From Meandrina meandrites (lineage: Eukaryota; Cnidaria; Anthozoa; Scleractinia; Meandrinidae), in contig OY855914.1 of NCBI GenBank assembly GCA_963693305.1, positions 25,397,472-25,461,471 of the forward strand: DNA of 64,000 nt, written 5' to 3'. The notes under the pieces were generated by a model. It saw only the letters and a list, made by a program, of their open reading frames with translations, did not search any database and was not told where the DNA came from. Positions 1-10,284 of this stretch are shown piece after piece. The stretch's first letter is position 1. Every line of letters starts with the position of its first letter. A program made the position numbers and the translations under genes.

Positions 1-54
1 AATGTGTGTGTCATGACCATCAAGCTGAGGTATGCTTTCTACCATAGAGGACAT

Positions 55-1176
55 TCAGTCAACGGCAACGGGTGATTCCACAAAATTCGTAAAACTTAGT
101 AAAGTTATCGCCGAGCTGTTCTGTTTTGATGCCGACAGTCCATCATCACGACTTACTCCAACTGCTAATCTGTCAATCTGATTTCCATTTCGACTCGATT
201 CTCTAGTGTCGATATTTTTGCGACAAACAATCTTGTTCAGGGACTCTCGGTACTTTGGCATGCGCCAGGCGTAGACGAACGGGTTTAACAGGAACTTCAG
301 GTAAAGCAGGTTATCTATCATCATGTTTGCAGTTACGACATTTTGCGCGTAAGGATCAAGATAATCGTCCATGTACAGTCTTATGGTCACGATGATCATT
401 GAAGGCAAGAAACACACAGTCGACACAATAAGAAGAACCAGGTTCAAGCGAACAAAGTTTCGTTGTATTTGGATATGTTTACTTTCTTTACGGGACGTGC
501 TCTCGTTCTGAAGTGAGTTTCCCGTCGCCATATTTCTTTTCATAGCGTGGTGCAGAAGGATGTAAAAAACGATGGTGATCAGGACCAATGCATGGCTGTG
601 AAAGAACAGTGTCATGGCATTGTGAACTTCTTGCGAAACACCCATCAAAGGCAGGCAAGAGAAGATTGCAGTGTAAAGATAGATGGACACAACGATAATT
701 ATGACTTTCTTCTTTGTCACCCAACGGCCGTACTTTAGAGGCGATGCAACCACGATGTACTGCGTCGCGGTAAAGTCTAAAATGACTACCAACGATACCG
801 TTGCAGAGAAGACTGCGAAATAATCTGCGAAACGCATGTATGGTCGACATTTCGGCACCAAAGGATGTTGGAAGTATAAAAACATGAAGCAAGTGGCGTA
901 TATGGGTTCTTGCACCAACCCTGCGAGTAAGTCGACTATGGCCAAACCGATGAGGAAATATGTGGTTGGGTTGCGGAAAATTTTCAGTGGGTCGATGCAG
1001 AGAACGAGAAGAAGAAGGCTGTTGGCTAAAATGGTAACGAATGAGACCGGAAATATGAAGATAGATGAACCAAAGGCGGCTTTGTAAACATCCTCAAATG
1101 GGTTGCGTCCAGCACCAGCAGGATGTGAAGCATTTGCCAGATTGGTGTCATTGTCGGTTGAATTTGCGTGAAGCAT
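55..1176 (-). CDS. TQY-type class A GPCR, group A (only copy with NPxxY)
   Basis: Seven-transmembrane receptor of 373 residues in one exon, probably at the plasma membrane; ligand unknown. The N-terminus carries several N-x-S/T glycosylation sites. TM1 spans about 35-61 with Ala-Asn51-52, TM2 about 70-98 with the LAIVD aspartate at 82, TM3 about 112-137, followed by Thr-Gln-Tyr at 138-140 where class A receptors have Asp-Arg-Tyr. TM6 holds a CFLP motif near 255-258, and TM7 ends in NPFVY at 298-302, the only member here with Asn instead of Asp. Cys96 and Cys110 flank extracellular loop 1. The C-tail ends with AITLLSF at 356-362. The start chosen is the ATG at 1176; a longer frame needs a GTG codon. 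Its TM4/loop-2 segment (FSCLPLMGV) groups it with 47582-48655, 57473-58630 and 62346-63500. GPCR identity is secure; the G-protein and ligand cannot be told. Confidence 0.94.
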   Translation of the reverse strand: MLHANSTDNDTNLANASHPAGAGRNPFEDVYKAAFGSSIFIFPVSFVTILANSLLLLVLCIDPLKIFRNPTTYFLIGLAIVDLLAGLVQEPIYATCFMFLYFQHPLVPKCRPYMRFADYFAVFSATVSLVVILDFTATQYIVVASPLKYGRWVTKKKVIIIVVSIYLYTAIFSCLPLMGVSQEVHNAMTLFFHSHALVLITIVFYILLHHAMKRNMATGNSLQNESTSRKESKHIQIQRNFVRLNLVLLIVSTVCFLPSMIIVTIRLYMDDYLDPYAQNVVTANMMIDNLLYLKFLLNPFVYAWRMPKYRESLNKIVCRKNIDTRESSRNGNQIDRLAVGVSRDDGLSASKQNSSAITLLSFTNFVESPVAVD

Positions 1177-2454
1177 GACATCCCGATCCACAGTGGAATT
1201 GAACGATTCGTTTGATAAATATTCTTGGTGGTGTTTTCTCGGTCTGGTGGATGCGATTTTTGTGGTACACTAGTCCGGATGTGTCGCTGGAATTGTAGTT
1301 TGGCTCTCAGACACGGTGAAAAATAAAATGCGATATAAATTAACCAAACACAGCATGAAAAACTCTAGAAATGACCTCTTTTCTGTGAACAAACACGTTT
1401 ATGGCCGCATTTGCCATTTTGTCATGTCCTCAAGTATTAGTTAGCATTGTTTTCACTGCATAATTATTTCGTGCATATTGAGCTTTAATAGTTAACCTCC
1501 TGCTGGTTTATTCAGACCAAACTTCTTTGTCAACTTTTGAACGAGCTTCACAATTCCTCGCCTCCTTCGTAGTGAATCAGTCAAAATTGGTTGTTACCTA
1601 CAGTTGGATTCTTTTAGGATGCTTCACGACAACAAAACTCTCTCAAAATGTATTGAATAAACAAGTGATGGAGGATGAGTGGCTTCGACTTGTTTTGTCA
1701 ATTTGAAACTTTTAATAGTGTGATGTCTGTGGGCTGTCCCAAATTAAATGCAAATGTCTTTGCAATTTCAAAAGAAGTCTTTCGGGATAAATCAGAGAAT
1801 TCGGATCTTTATGCCTGCAGCAGTGCTGTCTTTATAATTCTACCAGTTAAAAGCAAATTTGTGCATTTCTTTCGGGATGCGCAAATTAACTAATATAAAA
1901 CTGGACTACCTGCAGTACCGTCTTTACCATTTCTCTGACATTAAATGCAAATATATTTTTGTTTTAAATAAAGAGATGTCTTGTTTATTTATCGCTTTCG
2001 AGATGAATCAAATAATATGAAAATTAACTACATCATCAGCAAATCAGGGCGTTCATACAAGGCGTTTATACGAGAGTTGACGGCAAATAAATTCAGTTGA
2101 TGGTAATCATAGATTTCTCACGAAATAATATTTTCAATCAACAGCCTCAAATGCTTAAGACCAAACATTGAATAACACAAACAGCCTCGATGCGCGTTCT
2201 GCTTTTTTAGTTTGTATTGTGATTAAAATGAGACTAATAAAAGGAAATGCGCAAAGTCTAATTATCCAAACCGACATGAAGTTTCCACTGAACAGATGTT
2301 GGAATTCATTTATCACCCACCCTCTGTTTCGATCACTTGAGAAGAGAGTGTTTACTTGTTATTTTATATGCGCCGGTATTTTAATAGTGGGCTTCTATAT
2401 GTTATCGTTGTTCCTCGGGTATATTAGCTGAAAGAGCTGTTCTTCAAATCCGAG
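1177..2454. other. Intergenic, 5' side of the first receptor
   Basis: About 1.3 kb of AT-rich DNA upstream of the minus-strand gene. Small open frames here (near 1675-1893 and 2168-2431) have no recognisable domain and look like chance. I see no clear TATA box at the roughly 100-bp distance found for other members. Confidence 0.5.
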
Positions 2455-2660
2455 GCTTAATAAAGGTGATGTGTATGATGTGCGATGTGATGTGTGATGC
2501 GATGTGATGTGATATGATGTGTGATGTGATGTGCTGTGTGGTGTGATGTGTGATGTGTGATGTGATGTGATGTGTGATGCGATGCAATGTGATGTGAGGT
2601 GTGGTGTGATGTGATGTGTGTTGTGATGTGATGTGATGTGTGATATGTGATGTGATGGGG
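2455..2660. repeat. GATGTG-type minisatellite
   Basis: About 200 bp made of irregular GATGT/GTGATGT units, strongly strand-biased (G and T on plus). Open frames through it, such as the His/Thr/Ser-rich frame on minus, are repeat artefacts. Confidence 0.9.
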
Positions 2661-2799
2661 GGCGACTGAGGGATTGCGAAAGCTGTATAGTCAGGATTGC
2701 TGTGCACCAGCGAGCATTAGTTTATTAGTCCCTAGGATGTGCAGGTTAATGGTTTTTCCTATTTACACGAGGTTCGAAAAGCTCTGCATAGGTCCGAGG

Positions 2800-4490
2800 A
2801 TTTAACATTTTCGGTACATTAATGTTTCAACAGCTTTTGGCGAATAAACATCATAGGTTGCGTGATTTCAAAGTCCCAAACATGATTTGGCCGAGTGGAG
2901 GTTTGCGTCTGGTCACCGACAAAAAAAAAAACAAAAAAAAAATAATAACAAGAAGACGCAAGCATCTTAAAACCGCGCTTTTTTAAATTAACTCTATTTT
3001 TGCTAATTAACAGGTTTCTTACTCAGAAAAGTCACGGTTAAATTAAATTTGTTTTGTACTAAGAGTAAAGGACTGGCAAAGTAGTCACGCGAAAAACACA
3101 ATCCAATATTGCACCATCGCCCATAGCCGTTGTGAAATTTATGATGACGTAGTGGTCTTAATCTGGAACTTCGCTTGGGACATGTATGGGCATGAATTAA
3201 ACATTCTGCCATTTGAACGCTGTTAATAACAGCTATTTTCGTAGCGTAAAAGTCACGATTAAATGTAACTGGTTTATACCGTGAGTTAGGCCGTAAGAAG
3301 GTAATCACGCGAGTCTCTCATTTCAGGCTTTGCATTGTTCACGGCTATCTTTAGTACGGCGTTAATTTCCCTACCAATGACGTAGTCCTTGCAAGTGCTT
3401 ACCTAGGCACAATTTCTCTCCTTCAGATCTCTGAACTCGCTTCGATGAAACAGTCATAGAATTCACTTCAATTGCCTGAACCCACGAGAAATACTCGCAA
3501 AATTTCCAACTAATTAACGACCATCGCTTCTGGCGAAATAAGCTTGCAAAGTAAGCAGGATATTATTAGTCACGTAACGGAAGTGAAAGCTGCAACGTCA
3601 GCGCACTCCGTAGCTGAGGTAATACCCTTTTTTAGTGTATTCAATATTCGCTTCGAATCCAACGCTTCGATAAAACCAGAAGAAAATATATTTTAAACAC
3701 AATAAAAAGTATATCCGCAAAACATTTTCCGTACATTCTTGTTTCAATTTGTTTGTGCTATGAGTGAAGGACTAACAAAGTAGTCACGCGAGTCACACAA
3801 TCCGAGTTTTACGTTATCCCCGGCTATGTTTAGCTTATTGTTTTTTCCCTACTAATGACGTAACCCCTGCACGCCCAGGCACGCTCAATTGTTTACCTTT
3901 GCAAATATTTAATTTTCCTTCAAATCTCTGAACTCGCTTCGATGAAACAGCCAAAGAATCCATTTCAATTGCCTAAGCCCATAAGAAATACTTGCAGAAC
4001 TGCAAATAAATTAATGACCGTCGCTTCCGCCGATATGAACTTGTAAAAAACACACAATGTCATTTGTAGCGAAAGTGAAACCTGCAACATCAGCGCATTC
4101 CATCGCTGACGTAATACCTTTTCTTAATGTGTTCAATGTTAGTTCGAGTCCAACGTTTCGATAAAACCAAAAGAAAATATACTTTATACATAATAAAGAA
4201 AACAATGTCCGTAACATTTTCCGTACATTAATGTTTTAACAGCTTTTGGTGAATTAACATCACAGTTTGCGTGATTAAAAATCACGATCACGATTTGTCC
4301 GAGTGGAGGCTTGGGTCTGGTCACCGACAAAAAAAGACGACGAAAAATAAATCCCGTGCAGAGCAAGAACCGCGCTCGGCCCATGGCCGCGCGGTTAATA
4401 ATAAATCCCGTGTAAAGCGTCGTGTAAAGCAAGAACCGCGCTCGGCCCATGGCCGCGCGGTTAATGAGAATCAGTTTTTGAGATGATGCA
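2800..4490. repeat. Cluster of diverged direct repeats
   Basis: Several segments recur in direct orientation. A block of about 130 bp at 2806-2935 (through 'ggtcaccgac') recurs at 4210-4335. A block of about 450 bp with 'tctgaactcgcttcgatgaa' occurs near 3340-3720 and again near 3830-4215. The 'agtagtcacgcga' segment occurs near 3080 and 3780, with a related 'taatcacgcga' near 3300. A roughly 70-bp tandem doublet containing 'ccgcgctcggcccatggccg' lies at 4360-4465. The identity of the parent element is not recognisable and no intact open frame is present. Confidence 0.75.
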
Positions 4491-4773
4491 ATAAAGCTCC
4501 TTTCTAAAGTTGTCATACCTTTTGCAATATATCTAAAAGTGTCGTTCGTCTTCTGTATGGTTTTCTTTGCATACCAAACACTTTCGTTCTTCAACTGGTA
4601 TAGATGCTCCTGTGTATTTTCATATTTTCCAGTTTGTATGCGTAGAGAATGAACTCCTAAACGGAGCCTAGTAATACTTATTCGATGTGTTGGATTTCTA
4701 ACCGTCGTAAGATATTCTTCTAACTGACAGTTCTTTTTTACTTCTTTGTTTGTGAAATAGAATAATGTACTTA

Positions 4774-5857
4774 GGGACCGGTCATTATTTATGTCGAGGG
4801 GAGGGGGAAGGGAGAGAAGAAGGGGGGGGGGGGGGGGTCAAGGCTATTTCAGATTGGCTAGAGGGGGGGGGGGGGGCTAAACTTTTTTATAAAGAAGTTT
4901 AGGGGGGGGGGGGGGGTCAGCAGTTTGAGGTATACAGTATTGTAAGAGGTGTTCATTGGCCAAGGTGGGTGAAACAGTTAAATAGTAGAGTGCAAACACT
5001 ATCTGTGAAACAGTAATTCTAAATTGTATAATTTTATGCTAATTTTATTGTTTTTCTTTTGCATAAACTCCACTATTATGTGCAACTTAGTGATTTGTAT
5101 TTTACAGAAATACTGTTTGCACACTAAACTCCATTGTTATCTCAAATTTTAGTTAATAAAGAATCCAGACCTATCTGGTTTAATATTTGGTTTGATTGAA
5201 ATTATTTTCTGCTATAAACAAAGTAAAAAGCACATGACAGGCCTACACAGACTCCTACGTTCGTGAAATTTGTACAGTTGCCGTTTTGTATTGGATTTGG
5301 TCGTCCAATTTCTTTTGCTTCTCACCTGTATAGAAAGGGGCACTATACGCTGTCAGCTGTATTATTAGGAGGCGTTTTTAGTTGAGAAGAGCCGTAAGAC
5401 TGCCACCCAGGAAATGTTTTCAGAGGTCATAGGTCTGCACGGTTTCCCGTTACTAGATTTTTGACACCTCTGTATTTAACTTGTCATATGTATTGCTATA
5501 GCGGTTAGTCTCTGCTCATCCACATATGCAAGATAAGTTTTTAGCTCTCCAAATGTTCGAAAAACTGGCCACACGATACGCCGATTTTGTGATATAGTAG
5601 GTTAGTTCCATTGTTATGCAAAGTAGCTATTAAATCATCTTATGATTGTATGTAGCATGCATTTAATAATTACTTTAGGCATATAAGAGGAGATATGAGG
5701 TGAGGGCGGGGGGGGGGGGGGGTCATCACGTAAATATTGAAAAAAGAGTGTGGGTCACTTGCTAATTACCTGGCCTGGAGGGGGGGCCTTACAGAAATTT
5801 TGATCTTTCCAATATATTTTTCCCTCCCCCCCCTCTACGTAAATAATGACCGGTCCC
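4774..5857. mobile_element. Non-autonomous DNA transposon, 3-bp TTA target duplication (Harbinger-like)
   Basis: 1084-bp element bounded by perfect 18-bp terminal inverted repeats (GGGACCGGTCATTATTTA at 4774-4791, its complement at 5840-5857) and flanked on both sides by TTA (4771-4773 and 5858-5860). Just inside each end are G-rich (left) or C-rich (right) tracts, with several runs of 12-18 G at 4829-4920 and 5710-5725. No transposase frame is present. A 3-bp T-W-A duplication and GG-starting ends are typical of the PIF/Harbinger superfamily; that assignment is inference. Confidence 0.8.
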
Positions 5858-5860
5858 TTA

Positions 5861-6466
5861 GAGTTGTCTGATGTGCTATTTCGGAGCCTCAACCAATTTT
5901 GGAAATAGTGTTTTCGTAGCTGTTGCTTAATTTTAAAACGAGCATTCGTGATATGTTGCTGAGTCTATACTTCATGCTCGGAATAACTTCGTATTGTTCC
6001 GTCATTATAATACATTACCAGAAGGACTCTGTTTTTTTTTTGCATACAGTGAGTGGGTGGGTGGGTGAGTGGTGCGAGTGAAGGCCTCGCCCGATTGATT
6101 CAAATAGCCAAAATACTGATCGTTCGCCAAGGCCAACGTTAATGACAGAACGTCAAGGTCGACTGCAACAAAGAGAAAGAAATAGCTAAAAAGTGTGTCT
6201 TTCACAACAACATACCACCCATCCACCCAGCTCTGCCCAACCTCAAGAAAACACTTATGAGCAAATGGCATTTAATTCAAAATCAACCAGTGTTAAGAGA
6301 AATTTACAAAGATCCTCCGCTAATCTCATGCAAAAGGGGCAGATCCCTGAAAGACATGCTCGTTACGGGTAAACTATAAGGTCACGTTCCCTATTATCAC
6401 GAGCATTTGAGTCGCGTCTGCCCTGTCAACATCTTAAACTAAATTACGGTTATATGTGTTTCAATA
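5861..6466. other. Intergenic with short GTGG microsatellite
   Basis: About 600 bp between two transposable elements. A short (gtgg)n run sits near 6051-6075. No gene seen. Confidence 0.5.
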
Positions 6467-7004
6467 CCGTAAAATTCCGGTTATAAGCCCTGCACTGTAA
6501 ATCGAAAACTGATCTGTTTTAGACCCAAAAATGGGGCCGTTTCGGTGAGAAAAATACAGTACTATTTTTGGGGCTAATTTAGTTCTTTTGGAAAGGGGTC
6601 GTTTTGGCCCCAATGAACAGGGTAAAAATAGCCCTGTAACAGGTGGTCGAAACGAACACACAGAAGGGCTGTTTTGGAAAAATGGGGGGTAGTTTTGGTT
6701 TTTTAAAGGGTTGAATACAACTTCGTAAGGGGTTTTGGTGGGCTTATAAGCGGAGGGGCTTATATATCCGGGGGGGGGGGGGGGGGGCTTATAAGCGGAA
6801 TAAAAAAAAATTTTTCGAAACGAGCCTCGGTAGTGTTGATCGAAATACGTTTTTAAGTTAACAAGTCAAAATAAGCATCATTTAGCCCTGTTCAGTACTG
6901 TCATACAGCAGAGGGGGGCTTATATCCGGGGGGGGGGGGGGGGCTTATAACCGGATGTATTTTTATGTTTCCAGTTAAATGGGCCGATAACCGGAATTTT
7001 ACGG
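6467..7004. mobile_element. Mariner-like MITE with TA target duplication
   Basis: 538-bp element with perfect 18-bp terminal inverted repeats (CCGTAAAATTCCGGTTAT at 6467-6484; complement at 6987-7004) flanked by TA dinucleotides at 6465-6466 and 7005-7006. Inside, a 'gggcttata...ccgg' motif with long G runs occurs near 6760-6800 and 6915-6960. There is no transposase. TA duplication and C-starting ends fit the Tc1/mariner superfamily. Confidence 0.85.
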
Positions 7005-7253
7005 TATGTACAATAAAAAGCCAAATTGACAAAAAATCATTTCAAAAATTTTCCTGATTTGCTTTACTACTGCCACTACGAAATAACTTCAAGAATATAA
7101 GAATTGCTTCAACCGTCTCTAAAACGAACACCAAACGAAATATAAGTTAAGTAAACGGGTCAACGTGGAAAAACTCGCCTTCATTATTTACTGGTGACAT
7201 CATAATGAATCATACCACAAATAGCATCGATTGTCTTCGGTCATACAGGACGT

Positions 7254-8405
7254 TCACTCAATGGGAGCAGCCGACTCCTCGATGTTTTTAAAGCTTAGCA
7301 AAGTTATCGCCGATTTGTTCAGTTCCATCGTTGACAACCCTCCATCACGAACATCTTTTCCAATCGCTAACTTGTTCTCGTTTCCATCTCGACTGGATGC
7401 CCTGCCGATATTTTTGTGACAAATAATTTTGGTGAGAGATTCTCGGTACTTCGGCATGCGCCATGCGTAGACGAACGGGTCTAACAGCATTTTCAGGCAA
7501 AGCAGGTTATCCACTATCAAGCGTACAATCAGATCATTCGCTGAAACAACATTGTCGGCAAAAAACAAATCTTTTGTCCAAACAACAGCTGAGGGCATGT
7601 TACATACAATCAACACGGCAAGCAGCGTGAAATTCACGCGGACGAAGTTGCGCTGTACTTGGATGTGTCTCGCGCTGTCTTGGGTCCCCGTTTGGCTTTG
7701 AAGCGAGTTTCCAGCAGCCATCTTCTTTTTCATCACGAGATGTAAAAGAATATAGATAGCGATAGTGACAATGGCTGAGAGGTAGCTATGGATGAACAGA
7801 TCCATTATGTTTTGTACGTTTGGAGACACACCCATCAAATGCAGGCACCAGAATGTTCCTGAGTAAAGATAGATGACTGCAACACTGATCAAGACTTTCT
7901 TCTTCGTCACCAAGCGGCCGTAATTTAGTGGTGATGCAACCACGATGTACTGCGTCACGGTAAAGGCTAAAACTATAAGAAAGGACGTCGTCATACCAAA
8001 AGCGCCAATATATCTCGCAAACTTCGTAAAAGTTGAACATTTCTTCACCAAGGGATGTTGAAGGTAGAGCATTGTGAAACAAGTGGCGTATATGGGTTCT
8101 TGCACCAGCCCAGTTAGTAAGTCGACAATGGCCAAACCGATGAGGAAATACGTGGTTGGGTTGCGGAAGATTTTCAGTGGGTCGATGCAGAAAGCGAGAA
8201 GGAGAAAACTGTTGGCCAAGATGGTGAAGAATGAGACCACAAACTTGAAGATAGATGAACCAAAGGCAGCCTTGTAAAATACTTCGTATGGATCACTTCC
8301 ATCACCGGGCAGTGTAGTATTGGCCAGAGAGGAACCGTTCTCGGTTGAATTGCTGTTAAACATGTTTTCCATTGTGGAATTGAAGGCTTCACTTGCTAAC
8401 TGCAT
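7254..8405 (-). CDS. TQY-type class A GPCR, group A (mosaic-looking)
   Basis: 383-residue single-exon receptor starting at an ATG; a second ATG at codon 12 is also possible. The N-terminus is rich in Asn-x-Ser/Thr sites. TM1 lies around 46-72, TM2 around 82-108 with the LAIVD aspartate at 95, TQY at 151-153, and DPFVY at 309-313 in TM7. The end carries KSAITLLSFK at 364-373. TM6 has CNMPS instead of a CWxP motif. Intracellular loop 1 (DPLKIFRNPTTYF) matches 62346-63500, whereas loop 2 through TM5 (TFWCLHLMGVSP, LFIHSYL) matches 42513-43658 and 53296-54450, so it combines two subgroups' segments. Extracellular loop 3 has an unusual sequence lacking the PSAxxLIANLM block of relatives. Membrane signalling role inferred from fold; ligand unknown. 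Confidence 0.94.
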   Translation of the reverse strand: MQLASEAFNSTMENMFNSNSTENGSSLANTTLPGDGSDPYEVFYKAAFGSSIFKFVVSFFTILANSFLLLAFCIDPLKIFRNPTTYFLIGLAIVDLLTGLVQEPIYATCFTMLYLQHPLVKKCSTFTKFARYIGAFGMTTSFLIVLAFTVTQYIVVASPLNYGRLVTKKKVLISVAVIYLYSGTFWCLHLMGVSPNVQNIMDLFIHSYLSAIVTIAIYILLHLVMKKKMAAGNSLQSQTGTQDSARHIQVQRNFVRVNFTLLAVLIVCNMPSAVVWTKDLFFADNVVSANDLIVRLIVDNLLCLKMLLDPFVYAWRMPKYRESLTKIICHKNIGRASSRDGNENKLAIGKDVRDGGLSTMELNKSAITLLSFKNIEESAAPIE

Positions 8406-10060
8406 GTTCTAAGTGGAAGAAGAATGTGATCTCAGTTATTAGTTTTTGGCTGTGATTCAGAGCAACCTTCAAGTTTCGAGGACACACCTTAATGACTGCA
8501 TCTGTCGCTAATCCTTCCTTTAAACATTATTTCAAACGTACTACTTGTTATGCAGAATTGTTTAACTATTCGCTTCCAGCTGATCTAGTCTGATATGCAA
8601 ATTATTCTGCCAAATTATGTGACTGAATTGATCTTTAACGTTCGTTATGCTACCTCCCCGTGAAGAATATTCGTTCTTCGAAGTGGTCGTCACATGTTCA
8701 GTATAATTACTAGCAGAAGCCAATTTGTGGTTTTCAAGCTTTCGTGACCTTCAACGAGTTTGAAAATGGAATAGAATTAGTGAAGACAATTTATTTTATC
8801 TTTCAAGTGCACCATAACAAATAAATTCAATTATTCCAGAAGTCAAGGACCATCTCAAACGAATATGAATAAGAGAATATTCAAGTTGAAACAGATGTTA
8901 GATTTCCGACTGAGAGAAAAATGAAGTAAAATATCAAGCCTTTTAAAAATGCTTCTTTAAATACACACACTATCTTTAATCTAACTTGCAGCTTTACTAA
9001 AATTGTTCCTCTAAATAAAGCTTCACTTCTTATATAGGTGTGTGCTCGGCTTGTTTTGAAAAATTCTTACATGGTTGATTTAAACTTATGTCTTCCTGAC
9101 CTTGACATGTGTCCTATTCAATCATTGCATTGATACGGTGAAAAATGAAATGCGTAACAGCTAACCAAACATAGCAAGGGAAAAGTTAAAATGACCTCTT
9201 AGTTGTGAACAAACCCGATTATTGTCGCGTTTTCCGTTTGTCGTTTCTTTAAGTATTTTTCATGGCATAATCTTTAGTGGAAGTCGAACTTTAATAGGTT
9301 ACTTCTAGGGGCCTTCTTCAATCCAATATTCTTCATTAACTTTTAATTGAACCGCGCAGTTCAATACTTCTTTTGTACAAAGTCAAAAGATTGACTGGCA
9401 TCAAAATTCTTCAATTTTCCAGTCGAATTGTTTGAAAGACGTACGCGGAGAGGATATCTTTGTTAATTATGATATTTCTATTGCCCACCATGAAAATACC
9501 AAAGGAAAAAACAAACCAATCCAAGAAATAAACTTAAGGAAGCTAAAATAAAGCAACAAATTGCCAATGCAACTGTTTCGCAAAAAGTGAGAGCGAACTC
9601 ACTGGCATCCCTTATTCATTTGGCTTGAATTTCCTTACCATCTGGTCAGCTGATAGACTTTGAATGTGCAAATGTTGTATAATCACTGATGGATTTTGCA
9701 GTTAAGCGTCTTAAAATTGCCTTTATAATTGCATGAGCACTAGCTACATTTTAAGTTGCGAGTGTTTTCCAAGCCAAGATTTCGAGACCAACTGATCGAT
9801 AGTGGGAAGCTAATGAAAAATATTATTAACGCTCAACTATAGTAGAAAGATCATTTAACATGTTTAATTTTCGAATGGAAAAAATGCTTAAAAGCCAGCT
9901 AAATTTAAGTCCTGATTGTATTCTTGATGGTGGTCAGTTGTAGTTAGTAGTTATTGCGTCAAGCACTCTGTTGACTGTGAATGGATGTTATCCCGCAATC
10001 CAACGAAAACAATCACAGAACATATTAGCTGCACCATCAACCTCGTTCCCAGGGTCTCTC
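8406..10060. other. Intergenic, no gene seen
   Basis: About 1.65 kb of AT-rich DNA upstream of the preceding minus gene. It shows faint similarity to the region upstream of the first gene ('gtgaaaaatgaaatgcg' near 9140 versus 'gtgaaaaataaaatgcg' near 1317; 'atgacctctt' follows in both), so the two group A genes share diverged 5' flanks. Confidence 0.5.
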
Positions 10061-10195
10061 TGCCACCAATGTGCCCGGACCCAGCGTCGTATGTGGGTTG
10101 AGTTTGTTATTGGTTCTCGTCCTTGCTCCGAGGGTATTTTTCCCCATTTCTTCGGTTTTCAGCGTCCTTCCATAAATATCAACTCTTCTAGACTC
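10061..10195 (+). mobile_element. Degraded tRNA-derived SINE copy
   Basis: Clearly related to the SINE at 50175-50440: it shares 'gccaccaatgtg', 'tgtgggttgagtttgtt', 'ggttctcgtcc' and 'gctccgagggt' in order. The B-box segment is missing, apparently deleted between two CCCGG repeats, and the A-box end is lost, so it should be inactive. It lies 90 bp past the stop of the adjacent minus-strand receptor. Confidence 0.75.
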
Positions 10196-10284
10196 TGGGA
10201 GAGAGACTCTGAGGATCTAGATGAAATCAAACGGACATCACTGCAGAAATACCCCTTTGCATTGTACTTCAATTTATGCTTAGT

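Noticed and set aside
2444..2707. His/Thr/Ser-rich open frame
   Set aside because: It is a translation of the GATGTG minisatellite.
4829..6950. Long G-runs as a gene-regulatory G-quadruplex cluster
   Set aside because: All lie inside two transposable elements, and run lengths may be sequencing or assembly artefacts; reported only as features of those elements.
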